Below, piece by piece: positions 56,521-64,000 of a stretch of DNA of 64,000 nucleotides. The stretch lies in NCBI GenBank assembly GCA_028673005.1, contig CM054116.1:23413840-23477839 (forward strand), given 5' to 3'. Both the position numbers and the translations under genes were made by a program. This DNA comes from Tanypteryx hageni (lineage: Eukaryota > Arthropoda > Insecta > Odonata > Petaluridae). How positions within the stretch are numbered: position 1 is the stretch's first letter; every line of letters starts with the position of its first letter. The notes under the pieces are model-generated. The model was not told where the DNA came from. It worked only from the letters and a program-made list of their open reading frames with translations, and ran no database searches.

Positions 56521-58597
56521 CGTCGAAATCGTTCAAACCATTCTCGAGTTATTCCAATAAATGTCCTGTGAAACGCTTCTCAGAAAGAGGAGCGTTCCAG
56601 ACAAACGCTAAAACAAACCGATCTAGACTACTGTTATAATGAATAATGTGTTGGCATAAGAATTTTGTTTTTGGTATTCATATGATTTTTAGAGGAATTT
56701 AATAAAACAATAGATATTATATTGTAATGTCCGTCCTTGATCTATGTTGAATTGTTTTCAGTACATCTCAAAACTTGATCAACACAAAGTCAAACAATTT
56801 TCTCAGACATTAAATTGTGTCATTTACTGCCGCCTTGCAAGTAGAAAATTAGTAGGTATTATTCGATACAAAGAGCTAGCCTTGGATTTTCCCAAAAGTT
56901 TTTTTCGAAGACGTCTTCAAAAAAGTCTTTGCTGAGACCTAGAACCAGAGCTCACAAATTGGCATAGAGAGATTCCATAGAAAAGCTGATGAGACTCATA
57001 AGATGCCCGGTGCTCGTCCACTTCATAAGTAGCATCTGTTCAGAAAATAGACAATGTGTTTAGGTTATTTTTGTACTATTTTAAGTTTCCAATCGATAGG
57101 GTAAAACAACTCTAAAAATATATGCAGAAAAGAAGGTTGCTTGAGATTTTCTTCTAGCACATTCGAGCAATGAGCTCATAATACTTGCAGAAAAGAAATA
57201 TTAATGTGTTTACAATAGTTTATCACGAGTTTTAGTTAAAATACGAAAATGCATGGGAAAAATGAAGTAAAGATTGCCACACGCGCCAAGATGGGTTTAT
57301 CATATTTTTGTTAGTTTTGCGAATAAAAAAATAGACATTCTTATATAAGTTATGGGACATTTTAAAAACAATGAAAGCTAGCATATTTATCTGCTAAAGA
57401 ATAGAAATATCATTTCGAAGTATTTTAAAACATTTACTCAGGAAGAATTTAAAGGTACAGTTGCACAATTACATACCCTGCATAGAGGTCACTTACTTGT
57501 GAAGAAAGCGAGGTTGATACCTTTCATAATGGATGTCGCCAATTCGTCAATTTATATTTCCCTTCCAAGCTATGTAAATGTCATCCTTAGGTGTGCAATA
57601 CCACGCAATTTTTTAAAATGGTGTTATTCCTTATCTAAGTAATTATTATGTACGTTTCCCTGGAATTTTATCCCAAGTCGTTTAAGGCGTGTTAATAAAT
57701 GGGTTATGAAGCGATAACGCTTTCCAGCTAAAATCGGTTGGTGAGGTGTGGAAATGTCGTAATTCGGTGTTAATCTCACATAATGCCTTATCGTTTGGGT
57801 TGACGTGTTTACATGGAACCGTTTTCTTTGTTTAGTCAAGAGAGGAGTTCCCGCAATTTTAATGGCATCCTCTTTTGCAATCTCTGAGGATTGGAATTAA
57901 TTGAAGCGTGATAAGTAGTGTCCTTATCTCTCACCTCTTGGAACAAAGGGAAACCAAATAAAACTGCCCCAATCCGGTCTAGAAGGCTATCAGAATTGAT
58001 ATTTCGAATGAGTTGACATGAACAATTTGAAAGAACATGGACTCCGACCTGGGATATCCTACTTGCCACGTTACAATCATATTTTTATAACAAAAAGAAA
58101 ACCAATAAAAAGAGATAATACGCACGACTAGGTGAGTATCCCCAACTTTAGACTCACACTCCAATGGTTGTGTGGCGATATATTTGTCTGCCATTTGTTA
58201 ATCACATTTACGCTTAGGATAGAATAGTACCCTATATCAGTAGTCAAATACCTATCAGAAAGGAATTATACAGTCATAAGCAATTGTATAAAGAAATGTT
58301 TACTTCTTTCAATGTTTGCGCTGATATCAACTCCGTCGACGAAGCCTTGACGGATTATTACGCATTATCAGCGGAAGAATGTCTAATTCATTATCTAGAA
58401 AAACTAACGAAAAGCAAAGGGGATCATTTGAGTGATGAATTTAATACAAAGAGATTAGAAAGTTCTTCGAAAGACCCTTATCAATTTGTCGATCTATACT
58501 TTGATAACGGAGTTTTTCGAAATATCCTCTAGGTAAAAATTCCTCGAAAACTATTTTTGGAAATATTACAGTTTTTCCTGGAATTACATATATATAT
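56521..58597. other. No gene recognised
   Basis: AT-rich. Frames at 57624-58194 (-) and 58284-58532 (+, 82 codons, mixed polar composition) have no recognised family; the latter ends next to a donor-like TAGGTAAAA, so an unrecognised exon cannot be excluded. Confidence 0.4.
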
Positions 58598-59371
58598 ATA
58601 GTGACCAGATTTCGGATCAGCCAAAGTGGGACAAAATCTGTTTGATCCTGGAGTGTAGGCAATTTATGGCGACCGAATACAGTTCAGCTGGTAATTCTGA
58701 TAAATTGAGACGCTGCCCACTATCTTACGGAGTTCTACTGGAATTCACAAACAATGGAAAAAGGGGTTGTGTGTAATTTTTAATTTAAAAATTACTTAAG
58801 AAAAACCCTTCTACCTTAAGGGGTCTAAAAATAAAAATATATATTATGTTGTTATGCATTAAAATTAACTAGTGTTTTTAACACCTCTAATATAGCGTGA
58901 TTTTACTTAAGCAATTTTTTCTTAGAGGAGTTCTAGTAAGTGCACACAGCCAAAGAAATTTCAAGAACAATGTCATTTCTAAATTTCTCCAATTTGTCCG
59001 TGGATTTCTAACTCGAAACAATATATTATTATATTTTCCTTTAATATATATCTTTGGACCCCTCTAATATATGTAACCTATAATTTTCCGTAAGTAATTT
59101 TTTATTTAAAATGGTGGTCGGCTGATTGCACAGCCAATAAAGAATAAACGATATGCCATATATTAAACTTCAGTATAATTGATATTATGGCTTTCAAAGT
59201 ATTATATAATTCCAAACAGGTTTGCTTGAAATTTATTTTTGTCACTCGTAAGGCCTCGAGACTTGAAAATTTGAGTTGCGATTTTTCAAATGTCAACAAT
59301 TTATTCATTTGTGAGAAAGCACGCTCAACAGAAGAATTAGTTCCAGGGTGATATTATAGAAACTGAATCAA
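58598..59371 (-). pseudogene. hAT element 3' end with transposase C-terminus
   Basis: On the minus strand from about 59352: HPGTNSSVERAFSQMNKLLT then FSSLEALRVTKINFK. The (G)TN-x-x-VERAFS-x-M motif is the dimerisation signature of hAT transposases. About 500 bp of non-coding sequence follows to a hAT-type end, AAATCTGGTCACTATA, at about 58598-58615. A stop lies just upstream of the readable segment. The remnant ends where the Penelope-like element begins at 59373. This family differs from the other hATs in the window, which carry other end sequences. Confidence 0.72.
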
Positions 59372-59372
59372 T

Positions 59373-59416
59373 GCTACTGAAGATGGGAGCACAGCTCCCG
59401 AAATACGTATCTAGAG
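59373..59416 (+). ncRNA. Hammerhead ribozyme candidate, type I minimal (upstream copy)
   Basis: In order: GCTA (helix I 5' strand), CTGAAGA core at 59377-59383, helix II GGGAGC with loop ACA and GCTCCC, GAAA at 59400-59403, a very short helix III/loop TACGTA, and TATC with predicted cleavage after C59411, then TAG pairing back to CTA. One extra U separates the core from helix II. Hammerheads with short helix III are reported from Penelope-like terminal repeats. Activity is not proven. Confidence 0.8.
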
Positions 59417-59639
59417 ATTTCCAGAGTGCTTGTGCGTGTGTGTTTTCATTTTCTTCTTTTTAGGCTAGTTTTTGACAACAGGTCCCTGTAGGCCATCTTC
59501 GTCCTGCAAACTTGTAAGTATAATTTTAATTTTCCTTGTTTCTTATTGACGTGTGAGTGCTCTCTGGGTAAATTTACGGTTTAGGAGTTTTAAATTTTAA
59601 TTCCAATCTGTACACCGTAGTCTCCATTTCCTTTTTTAA
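59373..59639 (+). repeat. Penelope-like element, upstream terminal repeat (267 bp)
   Basis: Direct repeat of 62094-62360, of equal length and nearly identical, starting GCTACTGAAGATGGG and ending CATTTCCTTTTTTAA. Sequences diverge immediately outside on both sides. It begins with the hammerhead-like fold and lies 8 bp upstream of the element's first ATG. Confidence 0.95.
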
Positions 59640-62135
59640 CGTTAAGTATGGCTTTCCGGCCTAAGGAGTTAAACCGTTTCCATAAAATCAAAACTCATAT
59701 TCACACTATTGGCGCAGATATAAAATTTCTCAAAGATTGCCGCAAACTAAATATCTTCCCGAATTTCACTAACATTTTTCCAAAAACCACAAATCCCATT
59801 GCTTCAAAAGCTATCCTCTTCGCCAAGAAAAAATGGTTAGACTTAGAAATCAAAAACTTTTATAGAAAACGATCCTCTCTTGAGTTAGAAGCATACGATT
59901 TGCACCTAAAAATAACCAAAAATTTATCCGGTTTCGAAGTTCCTATATGGGACGATCATCTGAACAAAATTCAATCCGTGATACAACAAAAAGTCCAAAA
60001 TAAAACTGACAGACTTCGCAAAAAATACTACTTTCTCACAAAAAATAACCAGAAAAACACTTCCTGCAATTCCAAACAAAACCAAGACAATGTAATAAAC
60101 CTTACAGATACGACCTTCACCAACGAAGAACTCTCCCTACTCGGAAAAGGACTTAAATACGCACTTCCATATAAAAACCCACCTATGGATGACATTGTGG
60201 CAGACATTGAATCTTCTATTAAAACCCTATCAAATAACTGCAAGAATATCATCAGATCCACCGCATTATCACAGATAACAGAAAACATTGCCAAAAAACG
60301 AATAAAAAACATAAACATTCCGAACACAACACCATCAATTCTCTTAATAATAAAAATTGTTTTTATCTAAAGGCAGACAAAGGGAACACTGTAGTCATTA
60401 TGCAAAAAGACCAATACTTCGACAAAGTTGAGCAAATGCTAAATGAAGGGCCGTACACAAACATACTAAAAAATCCAATCAATTAAATGATATCAGAAAC
60501 CACCAAAATTGTTAAAACATGCACCAAACTCATCACGAAACAACTCAGCCTCCAACTTCACACCTCAAACCCCAGGGTTCCTAGGATGTATTGCTTACCC
60601 AAAATTCACAAAGACGGCATTCCCCTCAGACCCATTGTTTCGTCTATCAACAGCCCGACATAAAATTTCACGTTGGCTTAATGACCAATTTAAACAATTT
60701 CCTATCAAACATGATTCAAATATAAAAAACAGTCCTCATTTTATTAACGAAGTTAAAGACATAATACTACAGGACAGTGAAATTTTAGTTTCTTTTGATG
60801 TTTCTTCTCTCTTTCCTAGCGTTCCCATCAAAGAAACATTACAATTCCTCGAAGAATGGCTCACCGATCAAAACTTACCATTAAAAACAGTAGATGAATT
60901 AGTACGACTAACACGCTTATGCATGAACCAAAATTTCTTTCAAGTTAACAACAAGTTCTACCAACAAAACTACGGTACAACAATGGGAAACTCCCTTTCA
61001 CCTTTCTTAGCCAACCTATTCATGGTTAACTTCGAGAAACAATGCAAAAACACTTTCAAATACTTCCCACGCTTATGGCTAAGATACGTTGACGATATTT
61101 TCGCGATTTTCGATACCTCCAATAATAACATAACTGATTTTCTACAGCAACTAAACGATCAATATCCTTCTATTAAATTTACACATGAAGTTGAAAAACA
61201 AAATACATTGCCAATTCTTGACCTTCTCGTAAAAAGAGAAAACAACCAAATCAAGTTCGGGATTTACCGCAAACCCACACACACAGACACGTACATTCCC
61301 TCTGATTCCAACCACCATATTTCACATAAATTAGCACCATTTCACTCAATGGTACATAGACTCTTACAGGTTCCTCTTTCTAAAGTTGATTTCCTCACAG
61401 AATTAAAATATATAAAAAAAATGTGCTAAAATCAATGGTTACGACCCTCAGATGATAGAGAATATTTTACACAAACACAAGCGCAGTCTTTCTTTGAAAA
61501 AACAGATTACTCTCACAAGCACGCCCCCCAAAATACCAAAATACGTAAAAATCCCCTTCGTCCCAGGCATCACAAACGGCTTATCAAACATCTTCTCAAA
61601 ACAGAACCTTAAAGCAGTACCTGTGAATGAAAACAAACTCTCCAACTTACTACACAATCCAAAAGACACGATCCCGACTCTACAAAGATCCGGCATATAC
61701 AAAATCGCTTGCACAGACTGCGAGAAAGTCTACATAGGGCAAACTAAACGGAAGCTAGAAACCAGGTTCAAATAACACCTTGCACACTTCAAACACAATA
61801 GATTTAACAGGTCTAGCGTCGCAATACACATACAGGAAAACAATCACCCGATTAAAATCGAAAACATGTCTCTCTTAAAATCAACACAAACCGACTGGAA
61901 ACTAGACGCTTACGAGAGTATTTTCATAAACAAATTCAAAGAGACGGTTATGAATAACGACCGCGGACCTATCCCTTACTCACCCCTCTACTCGCTAACC
62001 GTTAAGAATTCCCCCACCCCTCTGCCCTCCTTTCACTTTTACCCGGAACACATAAATACACAAGACCAAACACAAACAATTCATACGACTTCAGCTACTG
62101 AAGATGGGAGCATAGCTCCCGAAATACGTATCTAG
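59640..62135 (+). pseudogene. Penelope-like retroelement ORF (RT + GIY-YIG endonuclease), five lesions
   Basis: A single ancestral ORF starting at the ATG 59648. N-terminal region LNRFHKIKTHIHTIGADIKF to about 60320; a frameshift near 60330; then KADKGNTVVIM (about 60370-60400), a signature of the superfamily; a TAA at 60484; then YCLPKIHKDGIPLRPIVSS; a frameshift near 60664. RT core: FDVSSLFPSVP, GTTMGNSLSPF, YVDDIFAIF (catalytic YVDD, about 61085-61096) and YRKPTHTDTYI. A frameshift lies in an A-run near 61420. C-terminal GIY-YIG nuclease: GIYKIACTDCEKVYIGQT (about 61692-61745) with the paired Cys typical of this group; a TAA at 61773; then IHIQENNHP and a tail to the stop TAG at 62133-62135, which lies inside the downstream terminal repeat. 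Five lesions make it inactive, although the RT core remains open. Confidence 0.95.
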
Positions 62136-62137
62136 AG
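62094..62137 (+). ncRNA. Hammerhead ribozyme candidate, type I minimal (downstream copy)
   Basis: Same fold as the upstream copy: CTGAAGA at 62098-62104, helix II GGGAGC with loop ATA and GCTCCC, GAAA at 62121-62124, TACGTA, TATC with predicted cleavage after C62132. The only change is in the helix II loop, so the paired bases and core are conserved between copies. Predicted cleavage falls directly before the TAG stop codon. Confidence 0.8.
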
Positions 62138-62360
62138 ATTTTCAGAGTGCTTGTGCGTGTGTGTTTTCATTTTCTTCTTTTTAGGCTAGTTTTTGACAAC
62201 AGGTCCCTGTAGGCCATCTTCGTCCTGCAAACTTGTAAGTATAATTTTAATTTTCCTTGTTTCTTATTGACGTGTGAGTGCTCTCTGGGTAAATTTACGG
62301 GTTAGGAGTTTTAAATTTTAATTCCAATCTGTACACCGTAGTATCCATTTCCTTTTTTAA
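62094..62360 (+). repeat. Penelope-like element, downstream terminal repeat (267 bp)
   Basis: Direct repeat of 59373-59639 with only a few substitutions (for example loop ATA for ACA, GTATCC for GTCTCC). Beyond 62360 the sequence is unrelated. The element's final codons overlap its first 42 bases. Confidence 0.95.
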
Positions 62361-62464
62361 TATCTGGGATTTGCAAACGATGATCATAAAATTTCATTGT
62401 TATTTAACATCGCTATATCGGATTTGCTTGTCAATAAATAAGGTAGGATTTCTTATTATCTTAA

Positions 62465-63045
62465 TCATTGTGTCGAACCGAACCTGAACCGAAACCCCGC
62501 TCCAAACCGCTCAATTTTGCGAACTCGAACCTGAACCCGAACCTGAACTCGAACCTGAACCCGAACCTGAACCCGAACCTGAACCCGAACCTGAACCCGT
62601 ACCTGAACCCGAACCTGAACCCGAACCTGAACTCGAACCTGAACCCGAACCTGAACCCGAACCTGAACCCGAACCTGAACCCGAACCTGAACCCGTACCT
62701 GAACCCGAACCTGAACCCGAACCTGAACTCGAACCTGAACCCGAACCTGAACTCGAACCTGAACCCAAACCTGAACCCGAACCTGAACCCGAACCTGAAC
62801 CCGTACCTGAACCCGTACCTGAACCCGTACCTGAACCTGAACCCGTACCTGAACCCGTACCTGAACCCGAACCTGAACCCGTACCTGAACCTGAACCCGT
62901 ACCTGAACCCGAACCTGAACCCGTACCAGAACCCGAACCTGAACCTGAACCCGAACCTGAACCCGAACCTGAACCCGTACCTGAACCCAAACCTGAACCC
63001 ATACCTGAACCCGAATCTGAACCCGATCCTGAACCGTGATTTTGT
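62465..63045. repeat. 12-bp minisatellite (CCCGAACCTGAA)n
   Basis: About 45 units of a 12-bp repeat with variants (CCCGTACCTGAA, CTCGAACCTGAA) and a few 6-bp steps. Open frames on both strands (Leu-Asn-Pro-Asn on plus, Gly-Ser on minus) are a consequence of the 12-bp period and not evidence of a protein. Confidence 0.93.
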
Positions 63046-63377
63046 TTTTACTTTGAACCCGAACTGAACCTGAGCCGGTTTTAAAACGGGTTCAAAATTG
63101 GTTCAAAATCTTCCAGACAAGCCATGTAAGTATATAACCAAATGAAAAGAACATAATTTTTACTGAAGTTTGTTGGACGAGAGAGATTTTATGTTTCGAA
63201 TTTTTAGATCTCTCTCTGTTTTTAGATTTGATTTGTTGCTTGATCTCCTCAGACATCGTGAATCAATGGCGGTGATTAGCATCGTTTTAAATTGTACCTC
63301 TGTAACAATGTTCAATGCTAGGCACAAGCTTTACATTCAAATATACTTAAAAACAGAGCTGCAAACCACTACAAATC
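63046..63377. other. GGTTC-containing flank, no gene recognised
   Basis: Starts with GGTTTTAAAACGGGTTC and GGTTCAAAATC motifs related to the minisatellite; otherwise AT-rich. Confidence 0.45.
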
Positions 63378-63663
63378 TTGGAGTGGTTCGGTTCAAAATT
63401 TTTAGAAGCGGTTCGGTTCAAGGATGGCATTTAGGTGGTGGTTCGGTTCAAGCAAAATTGGGATTTTATCTTTTTACTTTCTCCATGCACAGTATCAAGA
63501 AATGCTGTTTTCATTAAGAGTTTCTGGAAATAAAAATGACACACAATGCAATTAATATGTTATTGTTAAACAAAAATTACTCGGTCCAAAATTTTTAGAA
63601 GTGGTTCGGTTCAAAGATGGCATTTAGGTCGTGGTTCGGTTCAAGCAAAATTGGGATAAAAAC
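63378..63663 (+). repeat. ~80-bp direct duplication rich in GGTTCGGTTC
   Basis: Two near-identical segments, at 63380-63463 and 63583-63660, each carry CAAAATTTTTAGAAG, GGTTCGGTTCAA, ATGGCATTTAGG and GCAAAATTGGGAT. A family A fragment starts directly after the first. Confidence 0.8.
63472..63516 (+). repeat. Interspersed repeat family A, 5' fragment
   Basis: TTTACTTTCTCCATGCACAG then TGCTGTTTTCATTAAG, matching the first ~45 bp of family A. Confidence 0.5.
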
Positions 63664-64000
63664 TTTGTTTCTTTTGTCTCTTAAGTTTTATTTTTGAGAG
63701 CGATATCATTTCTTACGTAAACAATTATCTGATTAGATGGTATTTTTTAATATCGTAAGTCTGTTTGCGACAAAATGATTTATTTGATTTTGACACACGT
63801 CAATACCTAGTAATCCTGGAATGACAACTAAATGTCGGTAAACTGCTGCACAAAGCGCAACAATCAATTGAAAAGGTTTCTTGTCACTATCGACAAAATT
63901 TATTGATATAAATATCTGATCACTTTAAGCTTCGGTGTATCATTTTAATAGAATGGAGAAGGATAATCTACAAAGATAACCAAATTCAGTGATAAGAGAA
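63664..64000. other. No gene recognised
   Basis: AT-rich to the window edge. Confidence 0.5.

Noticed and set aside
62468..63067. Large open frames (Leu-Asn-Pro-Asn and Gly-Ser repeats) on both strands
   Set aside because: A 12-bp tandem repeat has no stop in these frames; both strands are open, so it is not evidence of a protein.
1..64000. CRISPR array, bacterial defence system or biosynthetic cluster
   Set aside because: The tandem repeats seen lack unique spacers of constant length, and all coding remnants are eukaryotic transposon proteins.

Overview
This looks like a repeat-dense, AT-rich piece of an arthropod nuclear genome. The evidence is the mix of mobile-element families: Jockey-type, CR1/L2-type and RTE-type non-LTR retrotransposons, a Penelope-like element, many hAT transposases and hAT miniature elements, and tRNA-derived SINEs. 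I cannot name the species. I see no bacterial or viral gene organisation, no rRNA, and no host protein-coding gene that I can support with confidence. Nearly everything recognisable is transposon-derived, and every element with coding capacity carries inactivating lesions.

Layout. 0-13 kb: interspersed repeats, an intact tRNA-SINE with an 11-bp target duplication (5263-5613), a CpG-rich low-repeat segment (about 5.6-6.2 kb), a long-inverted-repeat element inside a tandem repeat (7.1-8.1 kb) and a hAT deletion derivative with its target duplication (9986-10650). 13-34 kb: a LINE fragment, possible cis-regulatory islands (14.7-15.2 and 22.7-23.1 kb), a perfect 26-bp palindrome (15839-15895), several foldbacks and MITEs, repeated copies of one ~650-bp family, and a GA-rich minisatellite. 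34-39.5 kb: a nest in which a ZMYM-like hAT (+) sits inside a SCAND3/ZBED-like hAT (-), with a hAT MITE in the 3' flank and a CR1/L2-type LINE abutting the 5' side. 40.9-48.2 kb: two Jockey-clade LINEs head to head, one nearly full length on the minus strand (gag and pol) and one 5'-truncated and GC-rich on the plus strand. 49-54 kb: further hAT remnants, a lone Penelope terminal-repeat fragment, a ~148-bp degenerate tandem array and an RTE-type LINE tail. 58.6-62.4 kb: a hAT 3' end interrupted by a Penelope-like element with two 267-bp direct terminal repeats. 62.4-63.7 kb: a 12-bp minisatellite in a GGTTC-rich region.

How the parts work together. There is no operon or pathway here; the relations are insertional. 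The most interesting functional unit is the Penelope-like element. Each terminal repeat starts with a sequence that fits a minimal type I hammerhead ribozyme, and in the downstream copy the predicted cleavage point falls immediately before the stop codon of the element's last reading frame. The rest of the window is useful mainly as a record of insertion order, preserved as target-site duplications and interrupted reading frames.
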